Below, piece by piece: positions 44,250 through 55,125 of a DNA stretch of 64,000 bases. Within the stretch, counting starts at the first letter, position 1. Each line of letters begins with the position of its first letter. Made by a program: the position numbers and the translations under genes. The notes beneath the pieces were generated by a model. The model worked only from the letters and a program-made list of their open reading frames with translations, had not been told where the DNA came from and ran no database searches. The stretch comes from Ganoderma boninense. Its lineage: Eukaryota > Basidiomycota > Agaricomycetes > Polyporales > Polyporaceae. The DNA lies in the NCBI GenBank assembly GCA_002900995.3, contig CM035305.1, positions 3,270,467 to 3,334,466 of the forward strand, in the 5' to 3' direction.

Positions 44250-44965
44250 GGATGCGGAAGAACGGAGCGAGTGGGTGGAGGGGAAGGGAAGATAGCGAGC
44301 TCGCTGTGGAGGACAGCGAACTCGGGCGGCGCGGGACAAGGAGCGCGCGGGGCGCGGAGGACGAGGCGGGGGCGGAGGTACAGGCACGGGCGGAGGGCGG
44401 CCGAGAGCGCTGACATCATAGATATGTCAGGCGGGGTGGATGCCGAGGATGCCGTGTGGCTGCGACCACGGGCGCCGGAGACATACAAGAACTCAATAAA
44501 AACATATGAATGGAAGCGGGAGGAGGGCTTACCGTGGCAGGGAGACGCGGGACGATCCCTACGGCGAAAGAACGGGATGAATCGGCCAAGGGGAAGGGGA
44601 GATAGCGAGCTCGCTGTTGGGAACAGCGAGCTCGGGTGGCGCGGGCTGAGGAGAGCGGGATAGGCGCGGGGCGGGGGAACAGGCGCGAGCGTAGAGGCGG
44701 GGGCATAGCCGAGGGAGGGCGCTGACATCAGACAGCTGTCAGATGAGCTTGATGCCGAACGTGCCGGTGGCTGCCACACGCGCCCCAGAACATACGGCAA
44801 CATACGAAGACAGGCGGGAGGAGTACTTACCGTAGCAGGAAGGACCAGGAGTTATTCGCACTGCTATTCGCACTGAGGGAGAATAGCAGCTTTGAGCTGC
44901 CTTAGCTTGACAGACGCGATCACGCTGTCAAGGTATTGTATCTAGAATGATGGGAGGATCAGGTG
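44250..44965 (-). repeat. Right inverted terminal repeat of the KDZ element
   Basis: Reverse complement of 35757-36475 at about 99% identity. GGTAAG-type motifs on the minus strand near 44831 and 44533 match the left-arm spacing. Confidence 0.92.
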
Positions 44966-44973
44966 CAGCTCGT
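44966..44973. repeat. KDZ transposon target-site duplication, right
   Basis: CAGCTCGT directly after the terminal GGATCAGGTG. Confidence 0.92.
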
Positions 44974-46002
44974 CCTTCGTCGCGGCAGTCCCTCACCGCT
45001 GGGGAAGTTGTGGAGCTCGTTGCGCGGGCATGCGCAAGCGAGCTTCGGTCCGTGTTGCTGGGTGGTGCACAGGTGTGCGACGGCATGCGTCGATGGGTAA
45101 GCCTCATAGGTGACTGCGCCGTTAGCATCGCATACTCTCTGTAGGGATGCACGGCAGGTGCGAGCACCGTGGGGTTCATCACGAAGTATGGGCTGAGCAG
45201 CAGCTCCATTTCCTCGAATTCGCATATGTTTGCACTGAGAGCCCCTAGTCGGCGCACTCGGGGTCCAATGAGTGATGCGCATGTGTTCTCCCAGTATTAC
45301 GAGATCCTGGTATTGTTTGCTAGGATTTGAAGCTTTGGGTGATAATTGGGATATGTATTCCAGCTGGAGCTGGGATCAATCAGTTGGCTCAGAGTTTCTG
45401 TCGGGCAGCTGCCTTTCTTATTGAGTGAGCATTACAGCGTGTCAACTCAATAAACCAAATGAAATCCACGCAATATTGCTCGCCTGAAGAATGACGAGCC
45501 CGGCTCCAGTCGTCGCCGTTGCGGGCTGTAAATTGTAATAGTCTCGGGAACCATGACGGCGCGCATATACGCCGGGCCGTTAAAGAGGAACGTATGAGTC
45601 CTGTCATACGGTCTCCGCAATAGTACGATAGGGCAGGCTCCGCTACGATAGTGGCTGACTGACTGGCTCTGAGATCTGAGGTCTGAGGCCTGAGGACTCA
45701 GTGCCTCGTATTCATTATCCGTCTTGACCTTGAGACTTTCAAATATTGACCTAGAACGATTGAGATTAAAATATGGGAGATATGTACTCAATTGGCCCGG
45801 GCAGGACTCCAGGAGGATTGCAGTGAGATGGAGGGAGGCAATGTCCCTGTCCAGGACTTCACAGTATTTGGATGTGGAAGAGGCCAAACAGAGTGGCACA
45901 CGGCGAGCGCTCTCAGCGCCATTCATGTGGAACACGTCGCAGTAGCCTACGTTCTCTGAACTCCTCTCATCTGACTGGTTCTCCCCCTTCTTCCTTCCTT
46001 CT
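44974..46002. repeat. Locus copy B, right part (BET1 upstream region)
   Basis: Matches 28193-29220 with three one-base indels. Starts with the remainder of the LINE 5' end and its target duplication, then host sequence. In this copy a minus-strand frame stays open from about 45990 to 45447 (for example EVLDRDIASLHLTAILLESC), whereas copy A is frameshifted in it. I do not recognise that frame and do not call it a gene. Confidence 0.85.
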
Positions 46003-46102
46003 NNNNNNNNNNNNNNNNNNNNNNNNNNNNNNNNNNNNNNNNNNNNNNNNNNNNNNNNNNNNNNNNNNNNNNNNNNNNNNNNNNNNNNNNNNNNNNNNNN
46101 NN
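46003..46102. other. Assembly gap (100 N)
   Basis: Exactly 100 N, separating the BET1 upstream copy from an unrelated gene. Confidence 0.99.
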
Positions 46103-46876
46103 GGAATGCCGTGCCGACCTCGGGGTACCTCTCGGTCACGGCATTCCTGGCCGAATGGATTTCAGATTCAGACGCCTGTGTAGATGGCGGGGACATGAGT
46201 CCAGTCGACTGCGCGCCGCCAGGGAACCCAGACACCTTTGGATCCTCGCGAGCGGGTAGCGTAGTCTTCGACGTTGATGCGACAGCGTTCGCACGGGCGT
46301 TCGCGTGCTTGGCGGGCTGGGACGGCGGCACGCTGACGTCGCCATTGGGCTGGGCCGAGCGCATACGCTGGTGGATACTGGGCGCTGCTGGCGCCGATGT
46401 TGAGAGCAGTGCGGGTGGTTTCGAAGTGGATGGCTCCGCTGAAAACGTAGGGATGGGCTGCCGTGCCGGCAGTCGATGTGTTGATGTTGTAGCGCGAGGC
46501 GGAGGTGCAGGGGGAGGTGTGGGCGGGGGCGAAGGTATGAGACGAGACGCGTACCCATCTTCGACAGGGAGCGAACGGGAGTGCGCGTAGACCGGTAAAG
46601 TGCTTTGAGTATCTCGACCACCTTGGGGTGGCACATTCGTAAACAACGGTAAGGCGCTGTCCACACAGCAAATCACTCACCACCGGTAAAATATGAGATA
46701 GTGGATCGCATAGCGTCGATAAACTCCTTGCCTAACGCAACCCAGCGCGACAACAAGGCTTCGTGCTGGGAGGGAGAGCTATTCCCACCCAACGGATGGT
46801 TTGCAGCTGTCTTCTGTTGTTTTGGAGCGCGTAACGGTAGGATGGCGTCGGAGTTCCGTCTCTTTGTTGCAGGCAT
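46103..46876 (-). CDS. Unrecognised Pro/Ser-rich protein, N-terminal part only
   Basis: Start at 46876 gives MPATKRRNSDAILPLRAPKQ, a basic nuclear-localisation-like opening, then a helix (ALLSRWVALGKEFIDAMRST). Exon 1 ends near 46680 in a gtgagt donor. The next exon (from about 46625, after ccccaag) continues GGRDTQSTLPVYAHSRSLPV and is then almost wholly Pro, Ser, Ala and Thr up to the gap. No catalytic domain is visible. Some fungal SUMO proteases start in a similar way, but that is only a guess. Confidence 0.6.
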
Positions 46877-47560
46877 GGGGGCACGATGGAAACGGACGAC
46901 GAGGGAAGGAGGGCGGCGGTGTCCTCAGTCGAGCTGTGGTCGGCCAACCACGTTGAGATAGTGGGGTTAGGCGCAGCGAAGCGGGGTCGCGGTGAACGGA
47001 TTTCTGTTGCGATGCCGATGCCGATGCGATGTGGATGAGGCGGTCAGGGCGGGACGGAGGAGGGCAAGGCGGGGATGGAGGAGGACGAAGCGGCTTGTTG
47101 AGTGAAAAGCCCGGATGTGTGACAAGGTCACCAGACGCCCTCGAAGCCACAACCGCCAAGCAACCCCGACAGGCGCTTAAATATGTAGCCGCCCCCAGTG
47201 CGGGTGGCTGTGGCGCGCAGCAGCGGTCCGAAATGAGTCGCTCGTCGATCCTCATGTGTACCAACCATCCGCAGCCTCTCATCCACTTCTCTCGCCCTAA
47301 GCTCATCATTAACCCTCGTCTTCGCTAGTTATACACATTCATCAAATACCTCTCCAACTGAGCCCCTAGCTGGCACATGCTTTTCAGAATCTCAGTCGCT
47401 CATTGAAATTTTAACACGTTTCGATGGTTTAAAGGGCGCGATCATTTTGTTCTACTTCGGTCCTGACAGGTATTATATAGTACATGCGAAGACTTACACG
47501 AAACACGACAGTGTCTAAAAGTACATGGCTTGTAAGCAATCGCAAAACCTCACCCTCAGT
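46877..47560. other. Intergenic region upstream of the Pro/Ser-rich gene
   Basis: 684 bases between the start of one minus-strand gene and the stop of the kinase. Apart from pyrimidine-rich promoter-like sequence near 46960-47060 (minus strand), nothing supported. Confidence 0.4.
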
Positions 47561-48924
47561 TCAGCCATACACCGGCGACAAGGCCTGAGCATGTTTGGAG
47601 ATCTCAGCCTGCACATCCCAGAACGTTCTCATAACACTCCCCACTTGGCCAAACTTGATAACCCCAGTGGACTGGTCTGAGACCCCGCTCGAAATCGAGG
47701 CCTTCGATGTGCGGTCGTCGGCAATGTACTTGACTCGCAAATCCTCTTCCACAGCGGTATACAACCTCTCTGGCGCGGGGATATCAAACCCCGGCTGCGC
47801 CGGGAGTGACGGGACTGGGCTGGTACAACTAGACCCCGTGTCGCACAGAATATCCCGCAAATCAGGGAGGCGCAGGGGCCGCGGCGGCGGCGGCGGCCGT
47901 CGGTGCCGCGAGACTTGAGGTCCCAAGGGCTGACGAACGTCAGCGGCGACGGACCGGGAAAAGTCGCTCAGCCCTATGATCTCATGCGACGAGGGGAAGA
48001 ACGTGTCGAGCTCCATGATCTCCTGGCGGAGTTCACTGAGAGAAATGCGATTGAATGGCTCAAGCTGGAAGATGCGTTGGATGATGAGATTCGCCCCGTC
48101 GGATATGGGGAACACCTGCTTGAGGAAGTCGGGATCTTCGAGCCATCTGGAGAAGCAACAATCTTCGGAAGACGCGATGCACCAGGGTTGACGGCCGGTA
48201 ATCATATTAACCAAGATGACACCAAGAGCCCAAATGTCGGCATAGCGGGTGTGGAAGGGCCGCCGATCTGTCATCTGTCCAACCACTTCTGCAAGTGCAT
48301 GATGAGTGGATCTTATACTAGACGTGCTCGAGAAGCATTCGGCTTACCAGGACTCATATAGACCTGCGTACCACAGCCGCACTCATCCACGGTTGTGCGC
48401 TGAGTAGCAAGGCCGAAATCAGCCAGGAAGACTTCGGAGCCATCGGTATTGGCGAGGATGTTATCTGGCTTGAGGTCGCGATGGAAGATATTGGCCTTGT
48501 GGCAGGACTCAACGGCATCCACAATTTGCAGGAACGTTCTACGGAGGTGCTCGTCGTTATGGGCAAACGCCTTCCTACAGCAAATCTGATGAAAGAGGTC
48601 GCCTCCGAGGCAAAGGTCGAGAACAAGGTAAAAGTAGTTTTCGTCCTCGAAAGCGTCGTGGATGCCGACGATGTTCGGATAGCCCGTGACCAGACTCTGA
48701 AGCTCGACCTCCCGGCGGACAGCCTCGAGCTGGTAAGTCCCGCGGTTCGCCTTGCAGACAATTTTGATAGCTCGGAACCGGTCGTCGGAAGGTGATTCGG
48801 GCTTCAGGTCAAGGGCTTTGTAGACAACACCAAACGACCCAGAGCCGAGCGAGGAGAGCAGTTCGTATCGGCCGTCTAGGACGTAACCGACAAGGTCGGG
48901 CATAATCAAGGAGGCGGGTGACAT
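47561..48924 (-). CDS. Ran1/Pat1-like serine/threonine protein kinase
   Basis: Two exons, 48348-48924 and 47561-48288; 434 residues. Complete kinase domain: glycine loop LGSGSFGVVYKA, VAIK-type lysine in FRAIKIVCK, αC Glu in RREVELQS, hinge VLDLCLGGDLF, HRD in FHRDLKPDNILA, DFG in LADFGLATQ, and activation-segment end YMSPE formed across the intron, then YADIWALGVILVNMITGRQP. The HRD/DFG region and the CLGGDLF hinge resemble the S. pombe Ran1(Pat1)/S. cerevisiae Ksp1-Sks1 group, which restrains mating and meiosis or senses glucose. The 130-residue tail is Pro/Arg- and Ser-rich. An alternative start is Met 48903. Target and role are not shown by sequence. Confidence 0.9.
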
Positions 48925-51782
48925 GCTGGAAGGCTAGGGGATCTTCAAGTAGCGCTGAGCGGAGAATGCTGGCCGTGCGCGTTCGGAGGGAGGGAGGGAT
49001 AAGTGATAAACGATGAGATGAAGTTGCGCAAAGCTTTTTATACATGGCCAGAACTCTGGTGGAGTAAATGGTTTCCGATGTTGAGAAACGATCCAAACAA
49101 AGAACCGAGTCTTACGACCCGACAGCCGATGGCAGCCGACAGGGCAGACCCGAAGGTGGTCTCCGAGGAGCAGCAGTCTCAATCTGAACGCCCAACGCTT
49201 GTGCTGCGTATCCCTACAAGTGCCCAATTTAACAATACGTTGGAGTCCATATGAGATGTCCCTGCGAGTTATTCATGGCCCAGCTTGATGCTGCTTCGCA
49301 ATCAGTTCTCTAGACACCGATATCAAGAATCGGAGCCAAGACGAGGGAGGCATGTTCAGTCTAGTAGTGGCCGAGTGGCTCTAGCGGAATACCGCCGTAA
49401 CTAGTCAAGATTGCAACGGCACAGGTGACGCAAGGCTACCCAGCGGTTGTTGCAATATTGGCTCGCTGCGAGCGACAATGCCCATCGCATTGCCAATTAG
49501 CGGCAATACTTAATTCGCCGCCCATAATGGAACCAGCGGCAGACGTTTCGGTTCTTTCTTTTGGCTCGATTGAGTGAAGAAGTCGCGGACCGGGGTTAAC
49601 CCCCAAGGTTAGAGAAATTCGAACTCACCGGCTATATAGCCACTTGCATCAAAGTACCCCACCGGGGGAATGGCGCCGTATTACGAGGGAATGGATATCC
49701 GACGGCCTCGCCGATGATTTTGAAGCTGCCGATACCCGCGGAAAGGATACCCTTAATGATAAGCTGAGTACGCAACACGGACATTGATTTCTCACTGCTC
49801 ACTCGTGGCTGCTTCGGGGGTGGCTTGGATATCTTCAGGTCGATTGAGACCATGGATAATCAAAGGCCGTGAACAGATCGATGCGGAACGCTGTGGACCC
49901 TATAGGCGCGGCGGTTATCAGTAGGCAATCGCTGCGGTATTTGCTTTCAACCTTCACCGTGGCATAATCATGGCGCCATGAAGGCACCATGCGCGGCCAT
50001 CTAGTGGGAGAAGCAGCGTCAGTGTCCCCGTAAGCTATTGGCGGACTATATGCGCCACGGAGCCTGCGGCTCAATCTACATCGATAGAATGTGAGCCCTG
50101 AGAGGTTCGAGTTGGGCGAGCAGTAGAACCATCTGTCTCACAGTGATGTAAAATCACAGGCGAATATAAGCCATGGCGGATCCCAGTAGAAATGGTTGCC
50201 ATGAGTCTAGATGATACAGGAGTCAGTTCAACAAGTTGCCGCGTCTGAGAGCTACAGCTTCCATGTGGCGCGCACCTTGTTCTTCTCATTGACTACAGCG
50301 GCCCGGAGGAGATCGGAAACTAGGAATTGAATAAATTTCCACGGAGGTGTCATGACAAGGCAAGTGGCCCCATACGCATTATGTATCGTTTGTCAGCGAT
50401 TGCTTCCAGATCTATCAAAACACACTCCGGAGTGTTCTGTGCTCACGCGAGAACTGTCCCCCAATGGCGTTAATGCGTAAATACGACGTTCAGACAATCG
50501 GCCGCGGGAAAATGCAGCGCCGCCGAGCAGGACGCGAATCGTCTTCGGGGTTTCGCAATTTGTCGTCTGGGGAGCCATGTGCCAAAGACGGCTCCGTGTA
50601 GAGGTGGAACGCTCGCTTGTTGAGTAATGCACTAGGGGTGAGTCGGGTCAACAGACCACAAGAAGCGGGGAAGGAAGCGGTCGGACTCACAAACCTGGGT
50701 TTTCACAGCGGTGCGGGTGCCAAGCAAGGCGACAAAGGAACGCATCTTGTGTTCGTGGATCACCGCACGGTCCGCGCGATGACAAGTTGCAACATACACC
50801 AGGAGTTGCAAGGTTTGCGAACTGACCCGGTCCGGGCCTGCGTTGCAAATGTAGCGGTGACAGCGCGATGGTACGGCGAGTCGCGGAAGGATGGCTATCC
50901 ATTTTCGATGTCGCACTGAGGATACAGTCACATAGGCACCCTGGAGACCGGAACTGGGAGGCAGCCGCCAGCGGAATACAGGCTTATGCGAGCGCGGGGA
51001 CCCTCAAGGGGGAAACTACCGATGCGATCGCGCAGTCTATGGGCGCATTTGTGTGGCAAAGAGAGTCAGAAAACGGACAGGAATGAGAGACATCCAAATA
51101 GAGCGACAATCTAACTTTCTCTCCCGATGGAAACGCCGAGAAACCGCTCGACGGTGAGGGGCCTTGATGGGTGCGGGGCTGGAGCCAGGGAAATGGGGAA
51201 CAGGAATGCAAGTTTCTGGGTAATTGGTGGGGGAGGAGGAGTTGAGAGCGAGCAACGGCGGGCGGACGGACGAGGGGCCGCCGCCGTGACAGGCTGGGCC
51301 GAGGGTCACAGCTGCCCGAAACAGGGCGCCGGGCCACTGCCTGATGCACCCAGGTGCTCTTGCCCAGGCTTATCATTTAGCTTCACACGTCCGACCCCTG
51401 CATATATAACTCTTGCCTTCGTCCGGTCCCTCTCCTCTCCCATATTCACCTCTCGCCACTTCCCAGTCGTTCGCACACCGAGCTCCGTCCTCAGGAGTCA
51501 TCTAGAGCTCACGGGGCACAGCCGAGCGCCCCAAGCTTAAAGCACGAGTTCCGGTCCCGTCCTCACCTCACCACAGTTGCCCTCGTACGTCCATCTCCGT
51601 GCACCCGCCCTCAGTCGACCCCACAGGTCTTTACCTGCTCGTGTGCTCTCACTCGAACTCGACTCTCTGTGTATCCGCTAAATCTCCTGATTCTCCACCG
51701 AGCTACCGATTACTCTCAGTTCCCTGATCACCCAACTTTCACCGCCTCCTTCACTTTCATACTCTCAAAGACCGTGAGCAAG
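48925..51782. other. 2.9-kb region without a supported gene
   Basis: The first 300 bases are the kinase upstream region. Beyond that I see only short open frames (for example a 73-residue minus frame at 49632-49853) with no splice-consistent partners. 51350-51782 is C/T-rich with a TATATAA at about 51403 and is the likely Yippee-gene promoter and 5' UTR. Confidence 0.45.
51401..51408 (+). promoter_or_regulatory. Possible TATA box of the Yippee-family gene
   Basis: ATATATAA about 375 bases before the start codon, followed by a long C/T-rich leader. Position and composition only. Confidence 0.35.
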
Positions 51783-52431
51783 ATGGGCATGAGCTATCGC
51801 CGCTACCTCTCCGGAGCACGCATCTACGGGTGCTCGACCTGCAGGACACATCTGGCTACGATCCACTCCATGATCTCCCGAGTACGTCCCCCTGTTTCCC
51901 CGCTTGCTGCGGCCACCCCCTTTTCGCCCTCAGTGCTCACCAACGCGCGATGTTTGACAGGCGTTCAACGGCCAGCATGGAAGAGCATACCTTTTTGACG
52001 GAGTGTGAGTACATTCCTCCTTTTTCTTGCGCTTGGCATGAGCTTACCATCCCTCACGTACCCTTTATTCCCCTGCCCACGAACAATGGCGTCCCGGAAA
52101 TTACCTCTATATGGGAACGTTTTGCCGGATGCTGCACTCGCCACATCAAATCATTCAACGCACACTCACCACCTCAACTCCGCAGCGTGAATGTGGTCGA
52201 GGGTGAGCCGAACGATAGGCAGATGACGACCGGGAACCATACCGTGCGCGACATCTACTGTTGCAAATGTGGGACGACGCTCGGCTGGAAATATGTACGT
52301 CACCGCCCACCGTTTAGGTTTGGGCAGTTCTAACCCCTCTTTGGACGCAGGACCATGCGTATGAACCCTCACAGAAATACAAGGAGGGCAAGTACATCCT
52401 GGAGCGCAACCTCCTCGTTGACGTTCAGTGA
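51783..52431 (+). CDS. Yippee-family zinc-binding protein
   Basis: Four exons: 51783-51881, 51961-52004, 52186-52294, 52351-52431; 110 residues, the standard Yippee length. The two zinc-binding CxxC pairs are CSTC near residue 18 and CCKC near residue 73. Other conserved blocks: [53 protein letters not shown] and [15 protein letters not shown]. Yeast Moh1 and human YPEL proteins share this fold. Cellular role is poorly defined (GID-complex substrate-receptor partner in yeast). A start one Met later (MSYRR) is possible. Confidence 0.93.
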
Positions 52432-54763
52432 CCGGGTCGCGGCGGCCCGTGCGCCGCGTCCTCGCCGTTTGTGCCCTCGAAGAACATGACGAGGTGGACG
52501 CTCGCATCCCGCGCCCGTTTACGTCTTCCCTCGTCTTGTTTCCCCCGGGCGCACGGCCATCTACGGTTGTCGGTCGTCGATCACTACGATCCCGGTCCTG
52601 CGTCGCCACGCCTCACATATACCCTCATCTCGTCCTCTCTCATCAACCAATCATCCTCGTCCCTCGCGCTGCAGTTAACCAGCTGCATCTGCCCCGACGA
52701 GCAGCAGCCACTCCCATATGCACCATGCACCACAGGCTATCGCCCATCCCCACCATGCTCACACCCGCCGCAGGTCTCGAGCTGTGTCACCGCAGCCTGC
52801 GAGTACACATGCTATCGAGCGGGCTCCCAGGGGACGCATGTGCCAGGCTGCGAGACACGGCAGTCCAACTGTCTCTAACTCAAGTCCCGCCACCCGATAG
52901 ACAACTGTGCGGTGGCCCCGCCACCCTTCAATCCATTCCTCGTCGATTCTTCTCCTTGGTTCTTGAGGCGCTTCCTACGGATGGACAGTCGCTCCATGCA
53001 ACCTTAGAGCTCCACTCCCCTTCCCAATCTCCGTTCATATCACCTCCAGCGTCTTGCGGACTGGACTCGCGTTTCGTGGACGCGCCGCATTGCCGTCGTG
53101 TTTGTCGAAACACGGATATCGAGCCAAGGCGGCTGTTGGCATTCATAATGTATGTAGGTTCAGAGTGTATACGAGCGGTAGCAGCAGCAGCAGTGTAGGT
53201 ACAGTGTAAGCAGGTAGAAATGACGTATGTATAGTGTTGGCTGATCTGAAATCAATTTAGTTTTATATTGACGACTTGCGCTGCACAAGCAGCATTGCGA
53301 TTGGAGGGCTCGGGGTCAACTCGGGGTATCAAAGAAGTCACGAAGAGATTAAACTCGAGCGGCAGAATAGGAAGGTTTGGGCCTCGGCTGGGGAGTTGGT
53401 CGAAGAATCACCGACTCGGAACGGCGGAGTGGCGGCCCTTGGCGGCCTCAGTCGCAAGGACACGCGAATGTTGGCATTGTGGCATGTAGTGGATCACAAA
53501 GGTGAACAGCGCGCTCTACCTCGCGAACAGAGGCTGATGATAGATGGTAGGTATGTTTGAGCAAAGCACTGGCGATAATGCGCAGACTGTAACGTTTGAG
53601 TGGCATTAAGCAAGTACTGCGACCCGAGTCTGAATGGGGTGTTGGAGTAGGATTGGATTGATCGGAGACACGTCGCGCTGACATATCCTGAGATGACGGA
53701 AGATGACTGTGCTTATCCAGTTTCGCAATAAGGGCGAGATAACACGATTCGAGAACAAGTAAAAGAACGCGCTCGGTGCCACAATGACATGGAGAATGAC
53801 GAAGGCGCCCCAACCAGCTCCCGCGTTCGGAGAGCCGTCGCAGAAATGTAGCCGTTCCTGGAGGGGGGGATGCCGGAAGACGAGGCCACGCTTGACCCAC
53901 GTTGGACGTCTTATGGCGTCGAGGGAGCGGAGAAAGCGGATCGGGGGCTTTGAGAAGTCTTGGGGTTACGCTTTATATACGCGTATATGGGAGATGCAGG
54001 TACGCATATGTAGAGAGCTCGAGGAAAGCCTGTCGGAAAGGTCGGAAGGAGGACTGTTTAGAAGGACGTAAGGATATGGTCCAGCTTGGGCCTGGCTCGA
54101 AAAAAAAACACTATTGAACACGCGCTTGTCGTCGGGTCCGCGCGACCGATGCGGTGAGTGTTCGGCGTTGGCAGGAGAAACGCGGAGGGAGAACTGGAGA
54201 TTTGGGGAAGCAGTGGGCGCGGGAAGCTTACAGTAGATCAACGTAATGAACGGTTGTTCATCAGCGCGTCACTGCCACGCGAGCTGCAATCTAAAATAAG
54301 AGGCTGCAAGATGACGAGCGCAGGGAGGCAGGGGAATCGGGGTTATCCAAGAGCTGAGAGAATGGGATTGGAGGAGAGGGAGGGGTGAAGCAGGAGGAGT
54401 GGCTGGGAGAGGGGCGCGGTGACGATGGATGGAGGGTGACGAGAATGGCATGGTTGGGGATGGCGAATAGACGCGCAGCAACGCATCTGGGCTTCGGCCT
54501 GCTTCGGCTGCCGGAACGCGTCGTGAATGCCGGATTTGGAAGGGAAGCATCATTCACGCAAACCGTTGGGGATTGTCCTTGCTGCTCCTTGGTCGGCGGC
54601 CAACCTCCCCGCGAGACCCGTTTTATACCCCACACCTCCCCTCTCCTCCCCATTCTCCGCCCCGGCTTCTCCACACTCCCTATCCTACACTCCCCGTCCA
54701 CCAACCTCTCCAGCTCAGAGTCAAAAGGCGTCAGTCTTCCCTGTGCCTATCATTCCGCTCACA
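52432..54763. other. 2.3-kb region without a supported gene
   Basis: 3' UTR of the Yippee gene, then sequence with scattered short frames on both strands, none with recognisable motifs. The last ~150 bases are C/T-rich and probably the promoter/leader of the next small gene. Confidence 0.4.
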
Positions 54764-55125
54764 ATGAGTAAGTCGCCAAATCCCTTCCTCTTCTCATATC
54801 ATATCATATATCACGACGCTCCCTCTGACCCCCAACCACAGCTTCCCTCATGACTGTCGCTGCCACCCCCGCACCCTCGCCCTTCAACCCAATCGCCTCG
54901 CGACCCCGCGTATCCTCCCCACTTGCGGTCTCAGCGCAGTCCAAACCCGTGTCTTCCCGAACACACGCTTTCCCCACATCGCGCCCACTTCGCCCCTTCC
55001 CTTCAGTCGCTGCAAAGTCGACCAACCCTGTGCGCAAACCCGTCAAGATCATCCAGCCCCCAGCCAACTTCAAGGGTGCCTTCGTCCTCAACCTCACACA
55101 AGCAGAGCTCAGCAGGCAAGACTAA
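54764..55125 (+). CDS. Small hypothetical protein (Pro/Ser-rich)
   Basis: Not recognised. A 4-nt coding first exon (54764-54767, ATGA) with a strong donor (gtaagt) joins at 54842 to a 284-nt exon, giving 95 residues starting MTSLMTVAATPAPSPFNP and ending GAFVLNLTQAELSRQD. Leaderlike C/T-rich sequence precedes the ATG. The alternative is an unspliced start at Met 54850. No domain, no membrane helix; rich in Pro, Ser, Arg and Lys. Could be a fungal orphan gene. Confidence 0.5.

Larger units (their letters stand above)
35757..44965. mobile_element. Apparently intact 9.2-kb KDZ DNA transposon
   Basis: Terminal sequence CACCTGATCCTCCC is inverted at the right end (GGGAGGATCAGGTG). The ends lie inside a perfect 8-bp duplication of CAGCTCGT, and the matching empty site is present at 28185. 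The inverted arms run about 715 bp. Inside are two intron-containing minus-strand genes with no inactivating change that I can see: a KDZ transposase and an accessory protein. Eight-bp duplications are the known behaviour of Zisupton-type elements. Two nearly identical arms and an empty allele argue for a recent insertion. Confidence 0.93.

Noticed and set aside
35757..44965. hAT transposon on the basis of the 8-bp target duplication
   Set aside because: The transposase shows KDZ blocks (DGNNSLKR, CRHGI, CVNAFHGYSH, RTFSKSN) and no hAT dimerisation or BED-finger motif, and the ~715-bp inverted repeats are far longer than typical hAT ends.
45447..46676. A 409-residue minus frame running through the N gap
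   Set aside because: It joins two unrelated contig ends only because N translates as X; not a real fusion.
49373..49383. TGGCCGAGTGG, a perfect tRNA A-box for Leu/Ser tRNA
   Set aside because: No B-box (GGTTCGANNCC) at the right distance and no acceptor-stem pairing in the following 100 bases.
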